From Pseudo-nitzschia pungens (taxonomy: Eukaryota; Bacillariophyta; Bacillariophyceae; Bacillariales; Bacillariaceae), in the NCBI GenBank assembly GCA_037355855.1, contig CM074759.1, positions 310,001 through 374,000 of the forward strand: DNA of 64,000 bases. The letters are read 5' to 3'. Both the position numbers and the translations under genes were made by a program. The notes under the pieces were generated by a model. It was not told the DNA's origin. It did not search any database and worked only from the letters and a program-made list of their open reading frames with translations. Position 1 is the first letter of the stretch. Each line of letters begins with the position of its first letter. Shown here piece after piece: positions 11,991 to 23,250 of this stretch.

Positions 11991-13346
11991 CCGCAGACTC
12001 ACTCTAACGCAACATAGATTGATTCCATCTAAGATTACAATAACATCATGAACAAATTACTTGTACCTGTACCAGTAACCTTACCTATCCTAGGTAGTAC
12101 ACGTAACTTGAATGTACCGATAAGAATACAGATGATGTTGTAAGATTACCATAACAACATTGTTGTTGTTATGAAATCATCTGCAGCCGACAATCTTGGC
12201 TCCAAAGATACACCAAAAAGTCTGGAGGCTACCGGTAGTAACCTTACCAAACAAGAGGAGTAGCTACTTGTTCTTGTACCAGGAAAGATCATGGTCCGGA
12301 GTTTTGAGATGCAAATACCATTAGTAGTAGTAATTTTAACTTCTTTGCTGCATGACTTTCAATAGTGTAAGCAAGAAGGTACGTGAGCATGTGGTTTGGT
12401 ACTAGCTACCAGCTGGTGGCTTGATCCAAAAAGGTTAGTTTGAATTTGGGACTCAGTTTGTTTCTAGATTGATATTACAAGTAGTAGTAGTAGTAGTAGT
12501 AGTAGTAGGACTACTAATACTAGTAGTAGTGCATAGATATTTCAGCACAGTCACTCATGACGTTTTGGAGGAGCAACGAGAAGAAGTTGTGCTCCATGCA
12601 TGCTGATTGCACCAAGTTGATGAAGTTTTTCTGAAAGATTCATTCATTCATTAAAGATTGAGAATCCTGAGGCATTTGTGTATGTACTAGTAGTATGTTC
12701 ATCGCGGATCCGTAAGGGGGTCCCTGGCTTGGAACTTGTCAGCGACCAATCCGGGTTTTTGCTACTACCAGCACCAGTATACTCGAGAAGGTAGAACGAC
12801 ATATGAAGAAGCACGACGCGGTGAGCATGATTGATGATACGTGTAGTGCGGAGTTGACAATTTCTTTCGACAACGACGGTATGGTGAGAGCAACATGCAC
12901 TGCCACCAGTGATCCGAACACTGCAAAAGCGACATTGCAGTCAGTCAGTAACGAATTCCATCAAGCATCACAGACTTGAGAATGGGAAGGACAAAGGCGT
13001 TTTATTCCATTTCGAAGGAGTTTGTAGATGGGATGCAACTTCCAAGTCGTGCGAGTGATGTGCACGGCTGCTGATTCGATCAGTTGAACACTGGGTATTC
13101 TGGGAGGTTCTTGAGAATAGCAATCCCAACCAACACGTGTTGCAAAATTACGCAGAGACACGTCAATTACGATTGATTGACAGTCGAAACCGCATCTAGA
13201 AGAGAAAAACACGCCGCACGGTCCGGCAGGTGCGTGCCGAGAACACTCGATTCCCACCCCAAGAGGATATACTACATTACTCTGCCCTGCGAGCAATTGA
13301 CGTACGACGTGCCCCGTCTCCCGCCGCCTCTCGAACCCGTTCCGAG

Positions 13347-15894
13347 TTAGCGGCTCGCTGGTGCCGTGCCGGTGCCTTGGCAACGACTCTTGCAATACTT
13401 CCACAATCGGACCACGTTTTGGCGGGTGGCATCGTCGCGGGCTTGGTCCGCGGGACTCGTCCCACTGCCAATCGCCGAACCGATCGCCACCGGTTCCAGA
13501 ATCGCCGCCGCCTCGTCGAATCGATTCTGGTTGGCAACGAACAATCCGTAATTGAGCGAAAGGGTGGCGAGGTGCCGATCCGTCTGCGCCGGTGGTGCAG
13601 CCCGCTTCCATGGCGCGGCGCAGGAGGGCAAGGCCGGTCCGATAGGCGCGTTCTTCTGCTGATTTTGCCTCGTCCGAGTCTTCGTTATTATCCGTGTCGT
13701 CATTCCCGCTCCTCTCTCGAATCTTTCCCAGGACGATTCCCAGGTTGTTGTACACCCGGGAATCGCAGGTGGTCAGGACGGAAGCGATCTCGAAGCACTC
13801 CCTCGCGGCCTCCAGAGCGCGGAGACTCGCCGCCGGGGGGGATGCTCCGTTGGAGTTGGACGCCAGGAGGAAATCGCCGTATTCCATCAGTGCGGTTCCC
13901 AGGTACTGGACGGCTTCTCCGTCGCAGTGGCAATCGTGGGCGGAGCGCAAGAGGGGGACATCGTTTCCCGAAAGCGCATTGCCGTTGTTGCTGTTACCGT
14001 CGCTATTGCTGCTGCGCTACCGCCAATCGCTGGTGCAAAATACGGCACAGCAACACGGAACATTGGGACAGGAGGTCACCGCCATTGTTGCTGTCACCGC
14101 AGCACTCCTGGCAGAAATCCCGGCACTCCTTGAGCCGCAGCGAGCGCAGCTCGGGAGGCGCCGTCAGCAGGACACTATTCCCGGGATCTCTGCCAGTACC
14201 ATTACTAGAACCGGTACCGACCGCCGACACAAAGAGGACCAGGATCTCCCGGACCCCGGAGGTGGTTCCGGCTCCCGCGTGTCGAAACGATGCCGGGTGC
14301 GCCAGACAGTGCCCGACACCGAGGGGTTTCAGGGGCTCGGGGATTGTTGTGTCTTCCGAAGAGAGCTGGTCCTCAAAAAAAGTGCCACCGCCCTCGAATT
14401 CCGAATCGGGGGTCAGCAGGATATTGACCGACACCAATCCCAGATCCCGGTGGAGGGGCTGGCCCGCGGAGAAACGACGGGAGGAGGCGTTGGCGCCGTC
14501 ATCCGTCACCATCGCTGCCTGCTTCTGCTTCCGCGGCCTGGCGCGCCGCTGTGGCATTGTAGCGAATCACCAGGGAATCGTACACGAAGAGCTGCGCTGC
14601 GTTGTCGTCGTTTTCGATGGAATCAAAAAACGCTTCCCGGATGGTGGGATAGATCTTCTCTTGCAGGGCCTCGTTGAGGGCCGCAACGGCCCGCGCTCCC
14701 GCCGAACGGGAGGAGTTTTCGTTGCCCTCGTTTTTCACGTTGCTTTCGCTGTCGGCGAGAACAAAATCAAACACGTGTGCCTCGGAATTCCCCGCGTATT
14801 GGTAGGTGAACCGGCTCGTTCGGGTCTCGGAAGGCGAGGACCAGATGTGCCGCGCCGCGGCCCGGATCGACTCCACCGCCGACTCGTCGAGGACGGGTTC
14901 GGTCGATCGGATCGCGAGCTGGGACACGTGGCTCCGGGATTGCGATTGCGATTGCGACTTCCGTTTCGATTTGGATTGCGACCGGGATTCCGATCCCGAT
15001 TCCGACGACGTCAGAGAGGACAGGTACTCGTCGGTGGACGTGCCGAAGAATCGGTGTCGGGTCCGCAGGGGGTTGCCGTCGAACCCGATGCGATCGAAGG
15101 AGAGTGGCGAATGTGTTTGTCGGGATTGTTGCTGCTGCTGCTGTTGCTGCCTGCTGTTGCTCTTGCCGTATTCGTACTCGTTGCTGGTCTTCGACTTCCA
15201 GACAAGAGGCCTCCGCCGTCCGGAAATCGGCTTCGTGCTGGCTCCGGATACGTTCCAGCACCGCATCCGCCTCGACAACACGGAGCGGTGACGACAAGAT
15301 CTCGTGGTCGACAAAGTCCAGGAGCCGAGAAATGCGATGGTCTACACCAGCGGGCGTTGGCGACCCCTCTGCTTCCGTGGCGGCAGCGCTCGAAGGAGGG
15401 ACGTCGACGACGCCATCGTTGGCGTCGTGGTTCGGTACCGGAATCGTCTCGGTGGCTGCTACCGCCGAAGGGTGCATTGCTGGCGGCCGCATCTCATGCT
15501 TCCGCCAACCCCGATGTGCGTGAAGCCGCTTGTTCCGTTGCGTTTGTATCGTGAATCTCGTTCTCGTTCTCGTTTTGATTGTCGGCGGTGGCGTCCAGGA
15601 CTCAACCAAGACCGGGAATCCGACCGAAGCCGAAGCCAAGGCTCGTCCGAGAGCGTTGTGGGTTGTTTTAGTAGTAGTCGGTTTTGTTGTTGTTGTTGTT
15701 GTTGTTGTTGTTGGATTCGTGGCGAACAGAACAAGAAGACACGAAACCACCGGAGCGATTCGGATCGCAGCAGTCGCATTCCATGGCATGGCGGTCGTCA
15801 CATTGGTCGTTCTCCGTCGCCTCCGTCTCGTCGGAGGCATTGCGTTGTTGAGGAGCACTGTGTTGCGGGTAGGAATCGTACTACCCTGGGGCAT
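13347..15894 (-). CDS. 2-oxoglutarate/Fe(II) oxygenase (prolyl-hydroxylase-like) with TPR tail, four frame changes
   Basis: Recognisable protein continues through four successive minus-strand frames. The N-terminus (ATG 15894 or 15840) has a hydrophobic SCLLVLF segment, then DHEILSSPLRVVEADAV. The middle (YPTIREAFFDSI, VYDSLVIRYNA) leads into the catalytic core: PLHRDLGLVSVNI with the iron-binding HxD, FEGGGTFFE, then LGVGHCLAHPASFRHAG with the distal His, and GVREILVLF with the 2-oxoglutarate Arg. The C-terminus has TPR-like helices (RALEAARECFEIASVL, RVYNNLGIVLGK, SLNYGLFVANQNRFDEAAAIL) and ends at 13347. Changes fall near 15150, 14502-14557, 14006-14016 and about 13560-13703. All four are +1, and the first three sit in or near CAG/GCA runs. 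I found no GT-AG introns that repair them. It could be a pseudogene, carry sequence errors, or be recoded. Confidence 0.6.
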
Positions 15895-18519
15895 TCGGGT
15901 TGGATGGGCAAGGATTGGAAAGAAACCTTCTTCGGTGCTACCGTCCAATACCAGGCACGACGGTCAAGGTGGATCACAGCGTCCCGGAGCTGCAGCGTTT
16001 TTCGAAGTCCCTGTCACCACACTTGCACCGGTCGGCGTTTTGGAAGGCAACAACGATGATGGTGGATGGAATGTTTGGGTGACGTTGATGGTTCGAAGAT
16101 GTTGTTTTCTTGCAAAAAATGAAGTGTGATGCTACGGAAAAATCCCCCCGTTATGCTCGGATAAATCCCCCTTAATTTTGACCGCTCCTGTAGTCCCATC
16201 CATGAGAAATACGTAACGTAAGATACGTAAGACTTACTACTAGTACGGTAGTTGTATCATCTCGGGATTCTGAATCAAAAGCAAGTATCGTTAGCCTTAC
16301 TTTTTACTAGTACTACACTCACGGTGCAATGCATACCATGTCAATGGATCCATCACAATGCAACATGGTGAGGACACAAAAGATAACTACGTGACCATTC
16401 AACAGTGCAGGAATTTTAGGTCCTTTTGAGGTGTATTTCTTGAAGTAATCCGCAATACTAGTAGTACTAGTAGTACTACTGCTGCTGGAGAATTACTACT
16501 AGTACTAGCACTACTAGTACTACTAGTACTACTACTACTATTACTACTACTAGGTCCTAGTTATACTGGTAAGAAGGTTCTACCTTTGGTACTAGTAGTA
16601 GTAGGTTCAAGTGTAGTAAGAAATTCTTTGTAAATTTCTTGTTCTCCACCACAGCATTCCTCAGCAGGAGATCCCCAGACCATGAAATATTGTTCCGAAG
16701 CCAAGCTGCCTGCACTTTTGGCAGTCAGAAGGAGTCAAATCTGCCCTGGAGTTTGACGATGATCCATGACTGACTTTGGAAAATCATTTAACTTCATACT
16801 AGCTAGTAAGAAAAAACTAGGCGTACTTTTAGACTGCTGATTGATTGTGACCGCCTTGGAGGAGTGCTGCTAGCTAGTACCAGCAGTAAATACTAGAAAT
16901 CATACTAATAAAAATAAAAATGATAATAGTACAAAGTAATAGTAAGATTAGTTGTAACAATAATGGTTCTGGATGGCAAGCAACAAGTGGTGGTGGATGG
17001 AATGTTCCGATGGGGCAAGCAACAAGTGGTGGTGGATGGAATGTTCCGATGAGATACTAAGGTTTACCGTATGCAATTGAAAAACTCATAATATCATACT
17101 CTTTTCTGTGAAATCTGTTCTACTTGTTAATTCTGTTCAAGAAGAACGTTCAACAATGATATGCGGATAAGTTACGTTAAAAACCTTACTAGCACAACAA
17201 TTGATGCTCTCACACAGCCAAACGATACTAACTACTAACACATTGGGACACTTTCCGAAATGTCAAAGAAACGATTGTTGCATTATTCATACTACCGTAT
17301 TCTGTACCGGTACCGGTAAGAACTTATCATACTTTTCAATGTTAGTACGTACTAATACATGCCTCTGTTTTTCCAACACTAGGTATTTGGAGGCTCTATG
17401 TTTTGAGGATCCATTGCCCTTTTTGTAAGGTATTGATTCCATGAAGAGCTGATTATAGTTTCAAATTCCCTACATTATTGTTCCAACGATACAGTGTGGA
17501 CTTATTGTTTGCGTCTCAATGTGTTCCCACGATCAACAGCGACAGTAGGTAGTAATTGGAGTTAGTCGCTTGAAAGCAATGACGTGGTCGCGGAACACAT
17601 CCGTCCCCAATAGAATGGCATCTGTCATCAGCTAGTACATAGATGTTCTCGTTTCGCTTAAAGATACAAAACTGAAAATGCATAACAAATAACTTTCCGT
17701 GACAGATTCAACTGGGAGTGGAGAGTCCGAGGCACCGAAGCGCGTGCATCACACTTGCGTTCGTGAGAAGGTTCAATGGATCATACTTAGTACGTACTTA
17801 CTCCGTCCAATTGAAGTATTGTCCGATACGGTAACAGATTTTTGGGGGCACTATCACATTTTGTCTCTGTCCGCGTCGAAGACGAGGACATGGGGAGAAC
17901 CGTTTAGAGATACATAGTAGAGAAATCTGATGGAATTACTGTATATTCAATGATTAATTATCGTGATCATGCAAACATACCCCGTCGTGGATGCCGTCAC
18001 TTATATAAAGATAAGATTACACATATAGTGTCAGAATCATCAAAGCCGAGAAACGGCAAGAGAATCTCCTCTGTTCGGCGTTGTTCGGGGACATCTCGAC
18101 GAAACGGTTACGCCTAATCGGTCACTTTTAGTGAGGGTAAGAAAAAGTACCGGTATATGCTTGGCCTCAACATTGAACATGTGTCTGTGAACTAATTCGC
18201 CCGACATTCAAAATGTGATGTACCGTATGTAACATTGATTTTTCGAATTGTAGTTGTGGGGGGCATTTCCATTACCTAAGGTTACGGTAGGAACCAGAAA
18301 CCACGGAACCACATTGTTTCGGTGCATTCGGGTGGTAAGTCCTGTTCCACTCTGTCCCTCGTCGGAATCAGCGCTTCGTCTCTCTGTTTCACATAAAGAC
18401 TCCCTCCCTCCCACACTCACTCACTTCCTCGCTCACTCACTCACTCACAAATTAGACCGGTCCCAGCCCCGAAGGAAGGCAAAAAAAAACGGTCCGTTCT
18501 CTTGTCACTCTCGCCCACC
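15895..18519. other. Intergenic, trinucleotide-rich
   Basis: No gene supported over 2.6 kb. Tracts of ACT/AGT trinucleotides occur around 16450-16620, and a tandem duplication of about 40 nt lies at about 16974-17050. A pyrimidine-rich CACTCACTCACT stretch just before 18520 is probably the 5' UTR of the next gene. Confidence 0.55.
16974..17050. repeat. Two-copy tandem repeat, unit about 40 nt
   Basis: The segment beginning GGCAAGCAACAAGTGGTGG and ending GGAATGTTCCGAT occurs twice back to back with almost no difference, indicating a recent duplication. A partial GATGGTGGATGGAATGTT also occurs near 16056. Confidence 0.7.
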
Positions 18520-19911
18520 ATGGACCCAAGAAAACAACAGGTCGAGACCAACGAGGTGAACTTTGCCATCTCGAAGCATCTGGATGACGAGGCCGATGCA
18601 TCAACCTCTTGCGCCTCCTCCGTCTACAGTGAGACCACCACCTCCACCAGCAGCAGTAGTTGCAGCTTGGTCTTTGTGGACGTGGACGAGGAAGACGACA
18701 CTCCCACCCCAGAGGCTCCCCATCCTTCCGCGTCCCTCGCGGACTGGTTCCAGACCACCCATGGCAGGGTCACCAACATTGAATTCGTCTCGGACAATGC
18801 CAAACCGAGGGCCACGAAACACCAGATTCTCAGGGATCCCCCGAAACGGATCAGCCGGTGGAACTGCTGGAGCGGAAGCCACGACAATAGTTTGGAGACT
18901 TCTTTTGCAAAGACAACCATTAGCACCACCACTGCCAACCACGAGTACCACCACAACCACAACCACAACCAGCAGTCTCGGAGGCGCCGGAGGAGGACCC
19001 AAGCCGAGAACGAAGCGCAGAGGAGACTGTGGAACCACAGCCGGCACGATCGATACCTGGCCCCGAAGAGGCCCCAGCGCTCTTTTGCGCCAGGAGACAA
19101 GGCAAGGAAGCCCTCCGAGCCGCCGAGCGCGGATCTGGACGTGGATAGGAACAAACGGGACAGGGACAGGGACGTCTCCGGGGCTCGGCGCTGGGAATCC
19201 ATTTGCAGCAGGAGTTTTGGCAGCTGCAGAAGCAGCAGCAGCAACAAGAACGCCACGATGCTCCGCTCCTCCTCGTCCCAAGGGTGGTCCAAGGCACCGA
19301 TCCCGATGGGTGGAACCTCGGAAACCATTCGCCGTTCCAGGAAGGTCCTGCTCGGACCGCCACCGACCCGTTCCCTTTCTCCGGAACGCGAATTCCATCG
19401 CGCTTCGCGGGCCTCCGAGGGTTCCGAGTCCGATGCGAATTTGCGGTTGCACTCGAACCCGCACTCGAACCCGCATTCGAACCCGCACTCGAACTCGAAC
19501 TCGAACTCGAACTCGAACTCGAACCCGCATTCATCCGGTGCGGGGCGCCCCAGAACCAACGTTTCTTGGCCCGTGCGCGACGACTTTTTGGTGCGGCCCA
19601 AGCTGTCCGCGTCCACGATTGTCTCGCTGGCCAGCGACATTCTGAAGGGGCAGGATTTTCGTTCGGAAAAATCGTCCCCGCCGGTGACGTCCCGGAAGAA
19701 CGGTGGCAGCGGCATCCACGGCGGCGGCGGCAGCAGCAGCAGCAACCACCTCCTGCCCCCGATCCGGCGCGGATCTCCGGAACCATTCCTCCAGGACAAG
19801 GACAACGACGACGACTCCGACTCGTTGTCCTCCTGCTCCTGCTGCTCCTCCTCCTGGTCATCCTGTTCGAGCGCTTTCTCCTTTGCCGCTGACCACGGAG
19901 ACTGGATGTGA
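18520..19911 (+). CDS. Low-complexity Ser/Arg-rich protein, unknown function
   Basis: A 463-residue frame whose ATG has a strong CACCATGG context. The N-terminus is acidic and Ser/Thr-rich. An Arg-rich block (RRRRRRTQAENEAQ) follows a His/Asn run. Near residue 315 there is an internal repeat of His-Ser-Asn-Pro and Ser-Asn units encoded by a hexanucleotide tract. The most ordered segment is SWPVRDDFLVRPKLSASTIV and SLASDILKGQ, followed by Gly/Ser linkers, a Cys/Ser-rich run and FSFAADHGDWM. I recognise no domain; the composition suggests a disordered, probably phosphorylated regulatory or nuclear protein. A long antisense frame also exists here, but the plus strand has the better start and natural residues outside the repeats. 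An AATCG array begins about a dozen nt after the stop. Confidence 0.55.
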   Translation: MDPRKQQVETNEVNFAISKHLDDEADASTSCASSVYSETTTSTSSSSCSLVFVDVDEEDDTPTPEAPHPSASLADWFQTTHGRVTNIEFVSDNAKPRATKHQILRDPPKRISRWNCWSGSHDNSLETSFAKTTISTTTANHEYHHNHNHNQQSRRRRRRTQAENEAQRRLWNHSRHDRYLAPKRPQRSFAPGDKARKPSEPPSADLDVDRNKRDRDRDVSGARRWESICSRSFGSCRSSSSNKNATMLRSSSSQGWSKAPIPMGGTSETIRRSRKVLLGPPPTRSLSPEREFHRASRASEGSESDANLRLHSNPHSNPHSNPHSNSNSNSNSNSNPHSSGAGRPRTNVSWPVRDDFLVRPKLSASTIVSLASDILKGQDFRSEKSSPPVTSRKNGGSGIHGGGGSSSSNHLLPPIRRGSPEPFLQDKDNDDDSDSLSSCSCCSSSWSSCSSAFSFAADHGDWM

Positions 19912-20149
19912 GGCATGACGCAAATCGAATCGAATCGAATCGAATCGAATCGAATCGAATCGAATCGAGCAACGCAACGCAAGTATAACATGTACAGAAT
20001 AGTATACCATAGTTTATAATAGCTACCCCGAGACAGAGTCATCCCCGCAAGGAGGACAAACAAGGGGAAACGAACCATCGTTCCACCCAGAATGTGGTTT
20101 GGATCTGTGGGATCAATATCCGATCGCTAATTTCAATAAAGATATCGTG

Positions 20150-20182
<33 letters not shown>

Positions 20183-20501
20183 ATCGTCGACAATCTCAAT
20201 CGTTATGGATACGTATGTACGCACTCGTGGAACAGGAGTGTCGACCGGATTGGATTGGATTGCATCGAACCATCCCGCATGCTCCCAGCGGATTCGTTTT
20301 GTTTGTTCATCGGGTCATTCGATAGCTGAGTGCTTCGCTAGTTAGTTGCCCACCACCCGATACAACCCAAGCGCATCCATTGGTTTGTTGCTCCCCTCGA
20401 CACCGATCGAACTCGATAGCTAGCCAGGACATCTCCCCGATGCCGCCGCCGCCACCACCACCACCAATGGGTCCGCTGGCTGCGTGTAGCTAGCTAGCTA
20501 G
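19912..20501. other. Convergent intergenic region with simple repeats
   Basis: Two genes end towards each other here. It contains an AATCG array (19924-19967), a TC/CTCTCT tract (20150-20180), a CCACCACCA run near 20450 and a TAGC run near 20490. No gene supported. Confidence 0.6.
19924..19967. repeat. AATCG pentanucleotide array
   Basis: About nine tandem copies of AATCG starting about a dozen nt after the stop codon of the preceding gene. The array continues into degenerate CAACG units. The same pentamer abuts the 3' end of the gene at 27091. Confidence 0.9.
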
Positions 20502-22250
20502 CTAGACCACCACCCGATACAAGCAAATGTTCCTCCCCTCAAAGGGCAGGGTGTGTTTTCGAATCTCGGGAGACTTGGCCATGAGGTACCGGATCAGCTC
20601 GTCGTAGGTGGTCACCAATTTGGTTTTGGTCTTTGTTTTGGTGGGTGGCAGCACGGTTCCATTCTCCCCATTGGTGCTGCTGCTGCTGCCACCGTTGCCA
20701 CTGCTCCGTTCCGGTTCCGGTTCCGCCGTTGCGTCCGCCTCCGGTTCCACCACCGCCACGCGCCGGTTCGGAAACTCCTTGCTGTAGACGCAGCAGGGGA
20801 CGACGAAAAAGGAAACGTTCATGGCCAGAGCGGCGTCGACGATGGCGTCCACCGCCTGGTCCGGGTGCATTCCGACGATGAGGTTGGCGTTGCGGACCAC
20901 CCTCGTGGCGTGGTCAAAGGTCGGGGTGAAACAAGGCGAAGGCGGCGACGGCGGCGGCGACAAAGAACAAGCCTTGCCGCTCGGTTCGGGTTCGGCTCTC
21001 GATTCGGCAGCGCGGATGTCGGCGTCTGCGTCGGCGTTTCGATCGTCGTTTTCGTCGTCGTCCACGTCTTCGTCGTCTTCGTCGTTCCTCCCATTCGCGC
21101 GAAACACCGCCGAGTGCTCGTTGTCGCGGCCCACCGGTGGCCACACCCATCCCTGCGCACGGTAGCAGTTGCGAAAGAATTCCTTTCGCAAATCCCGTCG
21201 GCTTGCGTGGACAGTGGCGTTTTTGTTTTTGTTTTTGTTTTTGTTGCTGTCTTTGCCTTCGCTATTCTCGCGATGGTTATTCTGATTCTCCAACCCTTCG
21301 TTTTCTTCCTCGTCTTTCTCTCCTTTTTCTTCTCCGTCGTCGTCGTCGTCGTCGTCGTGGTCTCGTTCCCACAGCTCGCTCGAAAACATGCACCGGAGCT
21401 GGTCGACGCTCCGTTCGGGATCGTCCCTGGAACGGACCACGTCGTGCTGCAGGATTCCCAGGGACCGGTGGTAAAAGCCCCTCGAGCGTCGCTTTCGGAA
21501 CCGTTCGAGCGAGAGCGGCCGGGGATCCACCACGTGGCAGCTCTTCACGTCGTTGAGGTTGAGGAGCTGAAAGGCGAGTTCTCCCTTGCCCCCCGCCACG
21601 TCCAGCACGCGGCAGGACGCCAGATCCAATCGGAACGCGGAGTCGCTGCTGCTGCTGTCGTCGTTGTCGTTGTCGTTGTTGCCATTGTCGTTGTCGCTAG
21701 TTGTATCATTGTTGATGTTGGTGTTGGTGCCGCTGCTTCGTTTGTGCGGACCCGCAATAAAGGCCCGCAGAATGGCGACGCGGGCATCGTTGCGGGTGGT
21801 CAATCGGCCGCTGCTCGACCGATGCCGGAAGCGGAGGTCGGTCTGTGGCTGTTTCTGGTCCTGTTTTTGGTTTTGTTTCTGTTGCTGCTGCTTCCTTGCT
21901 CGCCGGTGCTTGCAGGATTGTGGAGGAGGGGGAGGAACCTCGTAGTCCAGCGGATGCGAAAACCGGCACTTGCCCAGGTTGTGGTAGAGGCAATTCTTGG
22001 ATCGGGCCCAGTGCTTGCACAGGGCAGGCGTGGTCGTTGCATCTGCAGTTGTAGTTGTATTTGTAGTTGTGGCTGCGGTGGTTGTCATCGGTGTTGTCGT
22101 CGGTATTACAGTGCACGATATCGTCCTTGCCGCTGTCCCTGTCCCCGTCCCTGTCCCCATCGCTGTTGCTGTCGTTCCTTCGGTTTCGACATTCGCCTCC
22201 TGTTCTGTCTCGGGCGGGCAGGGAACGTCGGTTTCTGCAGCACTGCTCAT
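20502..22250 (-). CDS. CCCH zinc-finger, SAM-dependent methyltransferase-like protein
   Basis: A 582-residue protein from the ATG at 22250; upstream in-frame codons are not ATG. After a Thr-rich N-terminus, residues 78-99 form a CCCH finger (C78, C87, C95, H99; C-x8-C-x7-C-x3-H). Residues 215-223 (VLDVAGGKG) are a Rossmann motif I for S-adenosylmethionine. The C-terminal part has NANLIVGMHPDQAVDAIVD and VPCCVYSKEFPNR, a Pro-Cys-Cys motif like that of RNA-modifying methyltransferases of the TRM13/METTL25 type. It ends in TYDELIRYLMAKSP and FEGRNICLYRVVV. Long Asp/Asn/Glu-rich inserts separate the conserved blocks. A role in RNA methylation, perhaps tRNA, is inferred from the finger plus the fold; the exact substrate is unknown. 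Confidence 0.75.
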   Translation of the reverse strand: MSSAAETDVPCPPETEQEANVETEGTTATAMGTGTGTGTAARTISCTVIPTTTPMTTTAATTTNTTTTADATTTPALCKHWARSKNCLYHNLGKCRFSHPLDYEVPPPPPQSCKHRRARKQQQQKQNQKQDQKQPQTDLRFRHRSSSGRLTTRNDARVAILRAFIAGPHKRSSGTNTNINNDTTSDNDNGNNDNDNDDSSSSDSAFRLDLASCRVLDVAGGKGELAFQLLNLNDVKSCHVVDPRPLSLERFRKRRSRGFYHRSLGILQHDVVRSRDDPERSVDQLRCMFSSELWERDHDDDDDDDGEEKGEKDEEENEGLENQNNHRENSEGKDSNKNKNKNKNATVHASRRDLRKEFFRNCYRAQGWVWPPVGRDNEHSAVFRANGRNDEDDEDVDDDENDDRNADADADIRAAESRAEPEPSGKACSLSPPPSPPSPCFTPTFDHATRVVRNANLIVGMHPDQAVDAIVDAALAMNVSFFVVPCCVYSKEFPNRRVAVVEPEADATAEPEPERSSGNGGSSSSTNGENGTVLPPTKTKTKTKLVTTYDELIRYLMAKSPEIRKHTLPFEGRNICLYRVVV

Positions 22251-23250
22251 TCGAATTGTATGATGATGTGAATGAATGAATGAATCGAATCGAATCGATT
22301 CAATGATGCATCCAAATGATGTCTCAGTCCAACAATCAATCAATCAAGTGCACTTAAAAATGGAATTTTCGAAAGAACGAACAAAAAATGAAGACGGAAC
22401 AAAGGAAGCATCATCTCATACCATGCGGTGCATAACCTTACCATAATATCTCATCCAAAAAATCTTGGGACCGGACCGGCAACATACCGGTACTAAGAGT
22501 AAGGTTACCGTAAGGCTTACTTGTACTTGTAGGACTAATTTCGAACTTGGTATGTGGATCCGAAATGCAACTAAAAATGCAACTAATTGACAACCATTCA
22601 TCTCAAAACTGGCTTTGGGCGAAAACTGAACACCAACCGACGTCAATTCGGGTGTCAACACCCAATAAATACGGTAATTACGTAACTATTTTAAGGAGTA
22701 AAGTATGGCCCCTAAATTCCTCGAGCGTCACACTCCGAAACCAATTATGGCCTCAAAATTCCTCATCGCTGAGAACAATGACGACGATGACGTCCACTAG
22801 TAACTTGCCTGTACCAGTACTTGTACGTAATTCGTTACAGTACGTCGTGTTCTGTGTTTTTGGGCCTCATCGGCCATCAGTATGTCTGTAGTATGTAAGT
22901 AACTTAGTTACTCGTACTCGTGCTCGGAAGTCATCTCTTCGAACATCGGCATACTACGGTAATTAGACGTAAGTTACCTACCGGTATTGCGCACATTGGT
23001 GGGAAAAACGAGAAAGAGATTGAGAGGCGAAAAAAAAGTCATCGATCTCTCTTCGTGAGCCTAACCTTCCTCTGTGACACTTGATACTTGTTGCACCGTG
23101 CGGTAATCTTATCGCACATTATTGGAATTGCGTCTGTGCTCTTCCCAATCCAAGGACAAAAACAACTACTTCGTACTTCGTACAACTTCAGAACAAGAAC
23201 CACACTCGCCTCGTTGATTGGTTGGTGTGTTTTTTTTTTATCTGTTTGCC
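22251..23250. other. Divergent intergenic region
   Basis: Lies between the methyltransferase (-) and the peroxiredoxin (+) and probably holds both promoters. GAATG and AATCG units occur at 22270-22302, just upstream of the methyltransferase ATG. Motifs such as AAGGTTACCGTAAGG and TACCGGTA recur around 22430-22530 and 22975. Confidence 0.55.

Larger units (their letters stand above)
10043..13346. other. Repeat-rich intergenic block
   Basis: No gene supported over 3.3 kb. It contains the 95-nt foldback element at 10584, a GC-motif repeat cluster at about 11625-11990, and an AGT trinucleotide run near 12480-12510. Base composition is AT-rich apart from the edge of the oxygenase gene. Confidence 0.6.

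Noticed and set aside
18624..20078. Long minus-strand frame opposite the protein at 18520-19911
   Set aside because: It begins inside repeat DNA and is rich in Phe-Glu and Leu runs from the hexamer tracts. The plus-strand frame has a CACCATGG start and better composition.
20553..22271. 572-codon plus-strand frame opposite the methyltransferase
   Set aside because: It is a Val-rich shadow of a GC-rich gene. The minus strand carries the zinc finger and the SAM motif.
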